NCBI RefSeq assembly: GCF_020536995.1
Contig: NC_068358.1
Location: 45,708,585-45,772,584, forward strand
From: Dreissena polymorpha
Taxonomy: Eukaryota > Mollusca > Bivalvia > Myida > Dreissenidae
DNA length: 64,000 nt
Direction: 5' to 3'
The notes under the pieces were generated by a model that did not search any database, was not told the origin of the DNA, and saw only the letters and a program-made list of their open reading frames with translations. Position numbers and translations under genes: made by a program. Positions 1-12,752 of this stretch are shown here, piece by piece (position 1 is the stretch's first letter; every line of letters starts with the position of its first letter).

Positions 1-46
1 CATTCTGAATGCCAACAAATGCTCAATTTCTAGTAATATACTTTAA

Positions 47-2821
47 TTACTTTTTGATTTTAAGTTGTTGGTCTTCCACAGTTGTTTGTAATACACTTTG
101 GTTTGCCTGCATGGTGAAATATTGTTCCCTTGACAGTTCGTCTTCTTCATTTTTTTCTTCTCTGGAAACAAAACATAATGATTCTGGAGTTTCATTAGTT
201 TTACTTATAACGTATATGGCAAACACCATGTGAATCTGAATCATCATGTTTGGGTAACGTAATTGATAGCACCGAGGTTGACCGATAAACGTTATATACA
301 ACCAACATATATTGAAAACGCAGTGATAAAAAGGAATATAACAATCTAATTAAAGCAATACCGCTGTCTATTATGTCAAAGCGTCAAGGAGGTCAAATAT
401 AATAAGATATCATTTATTCAATACTAGTTTTGTGTTAAAAAGAATAATTACATTACATTTTATCAATCGGCCATGAGAGTAAGGCGCTTGCGATATACAC
501 ATTAATTAAAGTCTTATGCAACACAGTTACGTGGATCCTACCTGTCAGTTTCGATTGCCATGTCGTGGTGAGGTATTGGAGTTGGTGCAAAGCTTTCTCG
601 TCGAATCTGGGTTGACGCCTCTTGTTGTGTAAACCTAGCAAACGTAAGAGTAAAATTCACCTATCCCATGATATTTTATTTCTACATTTAAGACTTAAAT
701 GTCGTTTGTATATTTTAAGATTAGACGTTTTATAAAGATATCGAGTCTCCAGTTAACAAATGACGTTATATATGTTGGAGCGAAACTTCTCCGTACCGTA
801 TGGTTTGCATCGAGGTCTCTCTTTTATCAATCTTTGTCGGCGTCAACATAGGAGATTGCCTGTCAAAAAAGCTCCGAAATATAATGCATCGCAGTAAAAC
901 ATATCCGAGTAATCAAGGGCATACGGTCGACCGTATGTTCTTTTATTCTTAAAAGAATAAAGTGTTCATGCCAATGTACATAGATTATAGTTAATATTCA
1001 GACGATCCTAAGTTTATTTTATCTTCATGAGTGTGTGAGAAAATCGTTTTTTATTAAACAAATACCTGTCCGTTTGCGTAACTGCCGTTTTCAAAGGCCT
1101 TGTCTTTTGAGTCACGTCAGGTTTTTGATATGGTTTGTCTGTCTTTTCCGCACGAGTTTGTGATACGTGTTGCCTGAAAACATGTTGCGTTTACTTTTAT
1201 TATACACAGAATTTCGATTTGATATGAAACAATAGTATAGAGACTGCATTTGTTACGAATTAACTGCATACAATCTCTCGAGTGGGAAATGTCCCCTTGT
1301 CAATTTACTAGAACACTTATAGCTTAACTGACAATGGAAGATCTACTTACGCCATTTGAGGTCTTGCTTGGTCTTGATATGAGACATCTTTTTGTTTCTT
1401 CGAAGCCTTTGGTTCATTCTTTGGCTTTTCATGTCGGTCATCAAGTGTTGGAGTTTGAATCTTACCAACGCAAGTTAGAATGTGTTCAAAACACATAACA
1501 GAAGACATGCAACGTGGATAATGATTTTTTTTAAATTATTATCGTCTAAGGATCAAATATTTTTTGTGTCCACATCAAACATATTCTTTGTTTGAAAAAA
1601 TGTCGAATTCTTGTCATGTAACATACCTAAAGCAACGCGTCGTACTTTTTATTTTATTTTAACAAGAGTGCACACAGTGCATCGTCATGGGAGGAGATTG
1701 TGAACATTTAGTAAATACAATTTAGCGATGACTTCTGAAATGTTATTTCAGTACTATTGTAAGGCGCTGTATATTTACTTATATTTATTGGCATATTAAT
1801 GGTCTATATGTAAGTATAACTTGTCATGATAACATTCAATGAAAATATTGTATTTTGCATATTTTACTCACGTATCTGTCTAGAAGTTCGTCCAAACTTT
1901 GAATAATGCTAGCAAAGGTGTATATCTTGTCTTGCCGTTTCTTTCGAATGTGTTCCTGCATGTACTGGCGGATGGGAAATGCTAGAGTGATCTCCCCCTA
2001 AAGTTAAAGCAATAATGAATCCTTGAGAAGGATCTGCATCTTATATACACATTTCCTAACGACGGGTTTTATCGGGTTACGCAAAATTCGTGAAGATAAA
2101 GAATGACTTCCTACAAATTAAAGGGTAAGTATAATTGTAATATCCATACAGGTCTGTTCGTCTGTCTGTCCATGTACATGTAAATCTCTTGCACTTTTCC
2201 TTCTAAATTATTTAAACTTCCAAGGATTGTTTTGTTTGATATGCAATTTTGCATGTGCGATTTTAATAATAAAACGTAGAACAGTACAACATAATGATCA
2301 TTGTTTACTCTTAGAATTTCTGTAATATTATTAGTGTTACTATAGAATTATAAGCAAAGCAAACCATCTATTTGTAGCAAAATAACTTCAAAATTATTTT
2401 CTCTTGTAGCTCAAAGCTAAGACGTTTAATATTTGTTATGTAACATTGTATTGTGGTTCTTTAGTTTTATCAAGTAGTTCCTATAACTCTCCACACACCA
2501 GGTTTTTGTTTTACAACTTGCTACACTTTACTAAATGCGGCGACAAGATAAGCTGTACTTAATTGATGACATAAATGCTATGCTATGCATACTTGTTTAC
2601 TCATATGTGTCCTCTAAACTAATTGCGACCAGGGGTATCAATTTAATCATACGGTTTATGTGTGTATAGTTTCACAAATATTTCGGAAGCCATGTTCAAA
2701 ACATTTAAAAACGGCTTCTTGAAAATTGCAAAACTTTCCTTGGTGACATGCAATTAATAATTGCAACACTTTTTAATAACAATACTAATGATAATACTAC
2801 TACTACTACTGCTTATAATAA

Positions 2822-2870
<49 letters not shown>

Positions 2871-2901
2871 TAAAAAATAAATAAATAATAATAATAATAA
2901 T

Positions 2902-2961
<60 letters not shown>

Positions 2962-2973
2962 ATCAACAACAAC

Positions 2974-3008
<35 letters not shown>

Positions 3009-3031
3009 TAATAATAATAATAAAATAATGA

Positions 3032-3062
<31 letters not shown>

Positions 3063-3427
3063 AAGAAGAAGAAGAAGAAGAAGAAGAAGAAGAAGAAGAA
3101 GAAGAAGAAGAAGAAGAAGAAGAAGAAAAAGAAGAATGATAACAATAATATGATTATACCCTTTAAACGAAGTTTGAAACACCCTTGTAACATTGCAGTA
3201 CATTATCCCATGTTTACTCGTGTAAAAATAAACCAAACGTCGCCTTTTTATTAAAACAACTTTATTGACTACAATCTAGAAAGAACAAAACTCCATACCT
3301 GTAGCAGGTGTGACATGAGGTTATTCCAGATGTCTTGAGTCAGTCTCTCACTTAGTACCCCCTGTTCTTCCAGCTCGCGATTAACAGTTTTCAGTATCGC
3401 TTCTAGTTTCCTTTGACTAAAACTCAT
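47..3427 (-). CDS. Gene A: unrecognised 247-aa protein, 7 exons
   Basis: Exons in transcript order are 3299-3427, 1872-1997, 1351-1460, 1066-1173, 797-859, 542-634 and 47-161. All introns are GT-AG and the phases close to one 744-bp frame ending in TAA. The start is the ATG at 3427. Residues 1-85 (exons 1-2) look helical and charged, with stretches such as LEAILKTVNRELEEQ and IRQYMQEHIRKKRQDK. From residue 86 the protein is low-complexity, rich in Lys, Gln, Thr and Pro, and probably disordered. I see no signal peptide or membrane helix and recognise no family. It lies 1.1 kb downstream of the mitochondria-eating-protein gene on the same strand. The exon 5 donor (CG|GTACGG) is the weakest junction; read-through there would end the protein about 10 residues later. 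Expression and function are unknown. Confidence 0.62.
2788..3150. repeat. AAT and GAA triplet microsatellite in intron 1 of gene A
   Basis: An imperfect AAT/ATA triplet array (about 2788-3030) runs straight into a nearly pure GAA array (3033-3136, about 35 units). It lies in the first intron of gene A. The long Leu/Ile/Phe frames across it on the minus strand are artefacts of the triplets. Confidence 0.95.
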
Positions 3428-4513
3428 GTTTAATTATATTTTTTAAAGTTAACTTTTGATAATTGTTTTCATCAACACTGACTCAAATGCCACTTGAGTT
3501 AAGTGAATGATAAATCAAATGCGCACTAATTATCGATTTTAGTTTAAACTCGTATAAACAATCGACCATAAATAGCGCAGGTATTGTGTTTTAGTCAAAG
3601 ACTTTCAAAGGCGTTAAATTTCAGCGTGATTGCTTTAAAACAATTGTAGTGAAATGATCGTGATTTAAAGACCAGCCATATCGGAATTATATTTCAACAA
3701 TCGAGGCGTGTACAAAGGCTACATTTAAAAAGTTTATTTTGGGCCCCGATGCAAAAGCGGAACTTGTGTATTTAATTATTCCTTTTTTCACAAAAGTTAT
3801 TTCCGCATCGCTTTATTTAAAAATGTTTTTGCCATAACCTCACAGATAATTGATTTCATGTTATCAAGATATCTAATATCTATATGACTGTGTTTTTAAT
3901 GTAGTCGCGCTACAAAAGCACTGTTCTGTATGACATTGTGAAACACGATCCTTCAACATGAACCATTTTCTTTAGGACAACGTACGCAAATGATAATTGA
4001 GCCGTGTTATGCGAAAATGGGTCTTATACCATATGCGACCAGCGCATCCGCAGTCTGCTAATACGTTGCTCCATTCATCAGATTTGTGTCTATACATCGT
4101 AAGGACATTTATTCAATATAATGTTATTCGTTTGTAAACCATAAGTATACATGTATGTGTAGTTTTACGTAGTTAAAGTATTTAGTGATCATTATCATTA
4201 GACTGGTGGCATTGTTCACGTCTTGGTAATTATACATATGCATGTTTGTTTGATAAAATAAAGATTTAAACCAACATATTAAATATAAATATTATTTGGT
4301 TAGTGTAAGATAGTTTTCTCGTTTAAATGAATACTGCTCGATGATACACAGAACAACATACTAAGTTTAGAAATTTATTAAAATATACATACAATTATAA
4401 GCGACTGTATAAAATAATGTAGAATGTTGATTATAGTGTATACACTTTTAGACGAGTTCAACGCGTTTCTATGTCCGCTGTCACACTTTCACACCAACTT
4501 TCAATTATATGCG
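3428..4513. other. Spacer between gene A and the MIEAP gene
   Basis: AT-rich spacer with no coding signal. It holds a fragment of a GCGAAAATGGGTCTTAT-type repeat at about 4003-4070 (related to the element at 5366-5605). On the minus strand an AATAAA reads at 4379-4374, about 135 bp past the MIEAP stop and a reasonable poly(A) signal for that gene. The promoter of gene A must also lie here, but I cannot pick out its elements. Confidence 0.5.
4374..4379 (-). promoter_or_regulatory. Candidate poly(A) signal of the MIEAP gene
   Basis: AATAAA on the minus strand, about 135 bp downstream of the MIEAP stop. Position and motif are right, but AATAAA is frequent by chance in such AT-rich DNA. Confidence 0.4.
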
Positions 4514-7500
4514 TTATTTCGTTTGTATAACGCCCTTCATTACAATGTTTCCATCTTTTTCGTCGTATAAAGGAGGCCACAGAACAAAATCCACTTTGGT
4601 TCCTTTTCCAGATCCTATTTCGTATTTGGTTTTGTCCACTGCTATGTCCTGCTTATCATTGTCAGCAAATCCTATGTGCATAGGGGGCGTTTGCAAGCAC
4701 ATGTACCTGTAAAAACAACGTTATGGTACTGTATTGAACAAGCAAGGAAATGTACAGGTTATCAAATAGCAAAATCACATTTGAAACATAAACGCTCATT
4801 TCATAGAATTTTCGTTATCGGTAAATTTAATACAATAACTTTATGTTGTTTAATTAATCATATGAGCTTCAATCTGAGAAAACTTGGCTTAATGCGTATG
4901 CGTAAATGAACGACTTGGCTTAATGCGTGTGCGTAAATGAACGACTTGGCTTAATGCGTGTGCGTAAATGAACGATATTTTCCACCTAAACTGGATTTGG
5001 TTTTAGAAGATTCTTCCTTTGAACGAAAATATAAAAAAAAGCGGAAAGTGTCGTCACTGATTAGCTTGTGCGGCTTGCATAGGCTAATCTAGTAGTACAC
5101 TTAACGTACACGCATTAAAAGCCCGGTTTCCTCGGAAATAAACTCATATTATCTCACCAGCACAGCTCTACAGATCGTTCTATGTATGCCATGCATCCTG
5201 TCAACTCTTCCAACGAATATTTTTCTTGTGACGACTCCAACTTTGTGACAAATGCCTGCAATCGCACAAAATGCATTGTGTCTACACTTAACATTCATAC
5301 AAATTATGTACTTCACATTAAATATGAACAATTCATGATGCTATTACCAACAGCAATTGAATATATGAACCGCGTCATGCGAAAATGGGTCTTATGTCAC
5401 GTGCGACCAGAGTACCGCAAGACCAACCTGCGCAATCCCACAGTCTTGTCAGGAAGGTACGCTGTCCGCTATAAAGTGACACAAGGTTTCATGGTCTCAT
5501 AAGCGGAAAGGTTTTATCCTTACAAGACTGGGCAGTTGCGCAGGCCGGGCTGGAGCTACGCTTGCCGCATGTCGCATACGATCCTTTTTTCGCATTATCC
5601 GGATCATTTGATTTTTTAAGATATTTCATAAAGGCTTAGGGTGCACAATATTTGGCGTTAAAAACTTATACCCGCTTTCGATACAGAACGCGCACCCATC
5701 CCCAAGAAACGTACATTTTTAATGTGTTCACAAGAGTACTTGCTCGTTTGTTTTCTTATATTGCTTATTTGCTTCGAGTCCACTTCGTCCACCTTGTAAC
5801 CACTCTACAACAAGAGATGACAATGTGACACTTCATAGGAAATTCTACATTATGCACCAAGTAATAATAATTAACGAAAACCAATAATTTTCCACAAAAT
5901 AAAACAGTACATGTCATTAAATCTACTAATACCAGAACGATTCCAAATTTTGTATAACATTACCTGATGCACATTGAATATTTCGCAAGGATTCACAAGT
6001 CCACATATTACGCTGCCATGTTGATATAAGCTGGCTTCCTCGCAAAATGCGTAGGCATCCTGAAACGAAAAACATGAGAACCGGTAAATATATTTATTTT
6101 GTTTTATCTTCAGTGTATTCATCCCGTTATAATCCAGACTATTACAAATACAAGTTATCAAATGAAAATTGTCGCTTCTGTTTCGTGTAAATTATTCACA
6201 TATCAGCACCATTAATGAAATCAAAGATGAACCAACAGAAAATAGTTATTTATTGCTTCAAAACAACATCACACACAAAATTGACAGTCATAATTAAACC
6301 CGAGAACAGGCAATGAGAGTCATTTCGATGATTTAAATCGGTCTTACTAATGACATAATGGGGGCTTACACGAACAATGTCCATTGTTCTCGCAGCTGCT
6401 ACCTGGTCGGCCATATTTAGAGACGATATATAAAACTGAAATGCGTCATTTCTCAAAGACGCATATAAGTCTTTAAATTGATCCGCTATTTTCCTCGGAG
6501 GAAAAGTATTATACATGTCCGCCATTTCTGATCCTTTCTTCTCCATCAGCTCGTTTAACCTGTCAACATAAAAGAAAATGCGATAGGGCGGTTATATTAA
6601 AAAAAGAGACCTCTATCGAAATGTGTATGATATAGTATAGATAATATCACCGAATAATGTTGAAGTGTGTTAACTGTTCGCGGACTAAACGTCAACATAT
6701 ATATTAAACATTAAAATTTCCTGTCAACGTTCCTTCATTTTAGCCAGCATTGTCTGGCCGTGATGTTTAAGTTAACATACCTATGTTTCATCGTGTTGTT
6801 TTCCTCTTGCAGCTTTACTACCTCTGCCACTTTTAGATTGACCTGCTTTTCCAGGTTCTTCATCTTCATTTGCTCCTTCATATTGTCGAGTTTTTCTTCC
6901 TTCTTCTCAGAATGCTTCTTTTCCAGTGTGTCGATTGCAGCTGTCAGTCTTTCGACAAAATGCAAAAAAAATCAACTTATGTTAATTAAATGTACGTTTG
7001 TGTAGTAATTTCAAAAATTGAGAAACAAAACCAACAGATGGATAGAAAATATATATTTGTTCTCAATGTGTAGTGATGTAAAAAACTGAAAAAGAAAAGA
7101 GCATCACACATTCAATTTTAGATACAATTTTGTTCGTTATGTGTTATAAGTTAATCAATATAAGGAGTTTCAAAACGACAACGCTATGCCCTAACGTTAC
7201 AATACTAAACTTGTTTTCTCGCATGTGTAACATATCTAAGCATACAGTCTTTTTCACAGTTAAATGCATACGTGTTACCGATCAATTTGTTCCTGCTTTT
7301 CGCTTGTTTCCTTTTCTAATTCTTTGTTTTTGGCTTCATATGCTTCTATCTTCCTTTTCAGTTGTTCGATATCTCTAAATAAAAACATCATTCACTTGTG
7401 ATTGCATAATATATTCACACTATAAAAATGTTTAATATTTTTACCACATTTTTATAGTCTCAGACATTCAAGTCATGCAATTGAATAGCATTTGTTAAGT

Positions 7501-9434
7501 CATATTACCATTTCATATAAGCAAAAGAAAACACAAAAGCAACACATTTTCCCGTTTCCACACCTGCCATTTTTATGACACCGCTCACACATGGAAACAA
7601 TGGCCTGGAAGCAGCTCTGGACATCCATGGAAGCTCCGACAGGAGTGTCGATATTTTCAGGCACTGTGTTTTCTTTCTCCAGTTTAGTTTTTACAGTTTC
7701 CAGACATGCTCTTATGATATCCATATCATCTTTTGCTCGCGTCATATCGCTAGGAACAGGATAGAGTTATATATATTACTGTTTGTACTAAGTTGCATAT
7801 GAGTAAAAATGTGAGTGTCAAAAACGTTGCATATTTTTAAATGAGACTTTATTTACCTGTTCATGTGAAGCAACTGAGTGGTTTGCTCCTTGTCTCTTGG
7901 GGTGGGTGTACCAGAAGAAGAATAATCGTTTTCTTCGACGAATTGATCTGGGTTTTGAAACTAAAACAATATTTGGTTAGGTCTGCAGTTGGTGGTATAG
8001 TGCAATGGGAAAATTTAGTGAAATAGAATTTGTCATAGGAGGAACATCATGTTTAGTCATAAATCAGTAATATGCTTTGTAGCGTATTCAAACTTAAATT
8101 TAACATGATTTAATTTTTTGTATTCTGCGTTAAGAATCAATTAAAAGTCACACGTAATCATGGTGTATGTTAAACACATTAATTATTCAAGTAATGATTT
8201 TCAGATATTCCTGTAAACATACATATCTGATTTTAACATGATGTTACATTTTTCCATCGCGACATATACAGTAGTTCTTGAAAGCAAGTATTTACGACCT
8301 TTATGTCCGTTTTTAATTTTCTAAATCCAAAACGTGAATATGAACGAGGAATGAAAATAATATAATAAATTAAATTAATCTGGTCCCACAAATCAAATAT
8401 AATTTACTTCAAAAAATTTTATGATGGCCAAGTTTACGCCGATACCAACACGTTTACTCGTTTTTGTTGAAATACCAAAACAATGTACATCTTTAATTAT
8501 GCATACCTGTATTTTTGACTTCACATACAAAATATTCAACAATTGTAAAAAGAAACAACAAATTTCGTTGATACCACGTCTTCTTAACCTTCATTTAGTG
8601 TTATAGTCAATATTATAATTCATTTGAAAAAAAAAGGTAATATCTTCACTTCACGCTTCAATGTAACAACCGTTTATTAAAACTTCGTGGTGATGACGTT
8701 ACTGTTGGACATGAAGGACATGGTGAGACTTACCGCGGCTTTGAGTTTCCCTAGGACCGAGGACACGGCCTTGAAGAGGTTGATCTTCTGGAGATTCCAT
8801 GACAACTCCTGAAGCACCTTGTCAGCTTCCTTCCACTCATTCTGTAGGGATAGCAGCAGAAGGGTTTTAAATTATTATACGGTGATAAGAGTATTGTAAC
8901 AGTGATACTATTAACTCCGAAATGCCTTCCACTCTCCCTGTAAAGATATCAGCATAAGAATGTACGTCTTATACGGCGTATTAAGTATTATAAGGGTGAT
9001 TCTTGTAAATACAATATAGCGAAGTCATTTTATATAAATCTCAGTTTTTAGTTAGAATTTGGAATATAATAGTTAACATTTTATTGACGTTTCAGAATGA
9101 AATTATTTTGTAGCGATAAATAAAAAGAATTTAAGCCATATTTAAAAAGCGAGGTATCTGATATTCATATTGATTACATAAGAAACCAACACGAAAACAA
9201 GTCAAATAACGCTATCAAATTAAAATTAAGATGTTCATGTTCCGGCACATTTAATGTGAAACATATAACAGCCACACACTCTACACGGTGCACACAAATT
9301 GTACTTACAACATCTATCTTCTGGCGCAGTCGTTGCCATGCGTCCTTAACAGCCACATTTCTAAGCGCACCATTTTGTTCAAGCTTGTCATCTGTATTAA
9401 CAGTCAGTATCTCAATTAGTCGTTTTTTACCCAT
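4514..9434 (-). CDS. SPATA18-like: Mitochondria-eating protein-like (MIEAP/SPATA18 family), 10 exons
   Basis: Exons in order are 9309-9434, 8734-8841, 7857-7960, 7564-7749, 7279-7374, 6781-6948, 6370-6559, 5964-6059, 5158-5255 and 4514-4706. The phases close to 454 codons plus TAA. The start is the ATG at 9434 (AATATGGG); no ATG precedes it in frame. Residues 175-262 form a Lys/Glu-rich coiled coil. Residues about 270-454 match the MIEAP C-terminal domain: a PRKIADQFKDLYASLRNDA-type helix, then CWYMCLQTPPM (390-400), the FVLWPPL block and a terminal VMKGVIQTK. Human SPATA18 has the matching order of PP.., VWPAL and VIMKGEAVTR (recalled). Family members act in mitochondrial quality control, and bivalves are known to carry many copies. 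It is somewhat shorter than the roughly 540-residue human protein. The exon 4 donor (AG|GTGTGG) is the least typical. I am confident of the family but not of the exact role. Confidence 0.9.
4871..5145. mobile_element. FB1 foldback element, degraded, with 31-bp triplication
   Basis: Diverged copy of the FB1 family (ends near GAGAAAACTGGGCTTAATGC, core AAAGCGGAAAGTGTCGTC), inside the last intron of the MIEAP gene. Its left part has become three direct copies of a 31-bp unit starting ACTTGGCTTAATGCG (4882-4974), which replace one arm of the usual palindrome. Confidence 0.75.
5366..5605. mobile_element. Foldback repeat in an intron of the MIEAP gene
   Basis: Begins CCGCGTCATGCGAAAATGGG and ends near CGCATTATCC. 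The interior is an imperfect palindrome (CAACCTGCGCAATCCCACAG against GGGCAGTTGCGCAGGC). Fragments of a similar sequence lie at 4003-4070 and 59450-59540. It is non-coding and probably a non-autonomous DNA element; class unknown. Confidence 0.5.
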
Positions 9435-12400
9435 ATTGCAGATAGCAACTGATCTTTTTTGCACCCTTATGTTGAGTTTTTATTTTGTATAGAATATGCA
9501 AATGCCGTGAAGACACTCGCTATTTAAAGTGCTTATCTTGCGTATTAACATGAAAAATCAAACGTTCTTTTTTCAATTTAGGAATTGATTTATACACATG
9601 AAATGTTTGCCTAAATGTACATGTACCAGTCAATTGTGAAACAAAAGAATTTAACAAATCTGTGATAGTGACATGAAGCGTTAAATTAGTGGCCACAAAC
9701 AAAAGACGGCTTAATGGATCGTTAGAATTGCGTTATAATACTGAACGACCTTTACGAACGCAGGGGACATAACTCTATTTTATTACAAGTTATACGTTTA
9801 AGAGTTATATCTCTTCTCAAAAACACGTATTTATAGTTTGATCGCTCAATCTCTGCACTTGTAATAAAATATTTTTAAGACAATATTGACTTTGGACTAC
9901 ATTTTTCGACAGAAAGAATTATATTTTCTCACGTCAACCGACGTTGGATTTAACTAATGCTTATCTTAAAATGCAAAGCACAAATGCATAATTATGCTCA
10001 TACCGATGTAGAAATTCGGATCACCTGTATGTATAGCATTAACTCTCATAACAGATTTGTCTGCAAGAACATCAACAAAGGAATGCACCTTTCTGTTATA
10101 ATAATGTTTTAAATAAATCAATGTGTTTAATGGATATTTACAGCGGATACATGAGAAATTTCCAATTAATTGTGCGCCCATCACTTCTATCTATCGATAT
10201 TCCATTTATATCAAAACATTTATCCCAGCAACGGAAATCTAGCAATTCATTTCGAGGAATAATCCTAGTACGAATGATCTAAGTGGCGTTATTCATATCG
10301 ATGTTGCTTTGTGTATGTCGTATCGTGACGTCCTTAGTTATTGTGTCAACAACCTGCGTCATTAAGAAGTCCAATTAAGAACCAAAGCTGGGATAGACAA
10401 GTTAGAAATAATAGATTGTTTTCAAATAAAAATAATATTGCATTTACGGAAACCATAATAAGAACCATTTGTGATCTCAATACATTCATACAAATAAGAC
10501 AGTCGCATACATATTTTTTTAATTATAATATCAATATATGCGTTATAAATAGATACACTCTCTCTACACGAAGCATGCACCTGGCTGAAACGCGAATTCC
10601 ATAATAAAACAAAAGCACTTTACTGTGGATTATTTGTATTTAAATTCATTACTAATGGTTTCATGAGCTGATCATGTCCAATTCACATTAAAACTAGCAT
10701 GTCGGAGTTTTGGATTGGCATAAACGAGGTCACCACGTCAGAATAAATGATTTTAAAATGACAAAAAAAACGACACATTTTTATTATATTTCATTGTTTT
10801 GTGCTTATTTTTTGGGTAAGGTATAAGAATGTGCACGATGATTGCACGTTGTCGTAATGTTTTTTGATTAATTGTATCGAAAAGGTATGCCGTATGATTT
10901 TTAAGGCTTATCCCCGATATCTAAAGAGATGCGTGGTATTTATAGCTCTTTTGTTGTAAAATGGTATAATTATTTAAAACGATCATGATGTTTAACTTAT
11001 GCAATTATTATCGTGATAATTTTATAAACGAATCTTAGGTTTCAACATTTCAACATTTATTGCGTTAAATGGCATATTTCAATGATACCACTTTGCTATC
11101 GAATGCAAACGGAGAAATCAATTCAACGATTAGATCTTAACGATAAACATGATTTATTTCATTTTAACGCTAACAAAGAATTTGAAAGACACTGTTGATT
11201 TTTATTATAACACGTGTCAAATTCCTATCCGTTTCGCATGCGGCGATTTAATCTGAAATTAATGTTTATTTGATTTTCACAACCGTTTAAGTTTTCAATA
11301 CACATCCTTTTAAATTTCAAAATATTTCCCATATGGCTTAGAGCTGCCAATTCACTTGATGTTTCTCCCACTGAAGATAACTATTTATGCCTAGCGTCTA
11401 GAAAAAAGGCCTTGGCAAACAGCGTAGACCCAGATGAGACGCCGCATGATGAGGCGTCTCGTCGGGGTCTGCGCTGTTTGCTTAAAGGAATTTATTGTAA
11501 GAAATATTCTGAATTAAGAAATAAATATACTAGACATCCTTAATTTTGAAAATAAATTGATCCAATTTAGAAGGGTGGGAGAGTCCACTATGCTTAAATG
11601 GGTTAAGATTGTCGAGAAACAAAAGACAGGCGTACCTCCGTGACGTTAAAGTGCGAAGTGGGAATATTCACCACATTGGTGCAAAAAGGTACCATGTTCC
11701 TTCTAATTTCAATGTCACATAGTACCTTTTGCACCAAGGAAGCGATATGTTGTTAAGTTAAATCGCAAAATAATAAGCATAATGAAACGCATCATTAAAA
11801 TGACTAGAACAGTGTTCTGGGCGTAATAAAAGGATTATCTCGCCTTTAAAAAATTAAAAGGTTCATTTGTAGATAAAGGACATCTCGTGTATAATGTGTA
11901 GAACGAAATTAATAAATAAATAAGTTTCATACAAGAAGAGTTACTCTGGTATGCACTCCCATTTTAGAACTGTCCATTGGATAGATCAATTCGTTCACAA
12001 ATCAAAATCCATATGCTTTTGAAAACAAACTAAAAACACCTAATTGTTGACACCCAACGGAATGGTGTTCAGGCTCAAGCCATTCGCTTGAATGAATCTT
12101 GTTAAGTAGTTTGTCAATATTTTGTCCTCGCGTTAAACGAAATGATGATTTCACGACAATACCCAGTCATTGTCGAGGGATTGATTAAGGCAGGAAAATA
12201 AATTTATACGCCGCGATATGATTTAATGATTTTATTTTCCGATGTTAGTTGTGGTTTGCGAACGGGACCATAGTTTCGAGTGTAAACATTCGAGGAATTA
12301 TTGGAGATATGTTATTGTAATACTCACTATGCTATTGAAACTGCGTGAAAGGGAATTACGGCATCGTTTACATAATTTCAATGCGATACATCTGTATATC

Positions 12401-12752
12401 TGTTGTGAATTCAAATGTGAACAAAATGAGTGAGGTGTATAACTTATTTTCTGATATTAAACTCTGCGAAAACAGTTTGATTCGTATGTTGTTGTTTTTT
12501 ACAAAGGAATAACTGGAATACAGTTAATATTCACATAGTGTGAGGATTAAATGCTTACAAAATAATGTGAATAATTCGTGTTTTATTGATAGACTTGTCA
12601 GGGAGTTGATAAGTTTTTTTTAGGATTACGAGTTTGTGACTTATAGTTTGTGAAATAATTGCTTCAATATATACATCAGAGATTCACCCGTCATATTATA
12701 TCCTTCGAAAGGTTAAAACTTCACATACACTGCATTTATTATCGTTCTTAAA
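9435..12752. other. Gene-poor spacer with one MITE
   Basis: AT-rich DNA between the MIEAP start and the first candidate exon of gene B. The open frames here are short and lack splice context. The one recognisable item is the TTAA-type MITE at 11378-11606. The MIEAP promoter should lie just above 9434, but no clear core motif is visible. Confidence 0.5.
11378..11606. mobile_element. piggyBac-like MITE (PB1), copy 1
   Basis: About 229 bp. Right end AAATGGGTTAA is intact; left end is decayed (TAACTATTTATGCC). Carries the family's central palindrome AGACGCC...GGCGTCT followed by TTTGCTTAAAGGAATTT. Orientation as copies at 14849, 26226, 32706 and 38361. Confidence 0.8.

Noticed and set aside
2784-3150. 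CRISPR-like array
   Set aside because: No repeat-spacer structure here or elsewhere; the periodic sequences are microsatellites or dispersed foldback elements, and the genome is eukaryotic.
2754-3236. Long poly-Leu/Ile/Phe open frames
   Set aside because: They are translations of AAT and GAA triplet arrays inside an intron.
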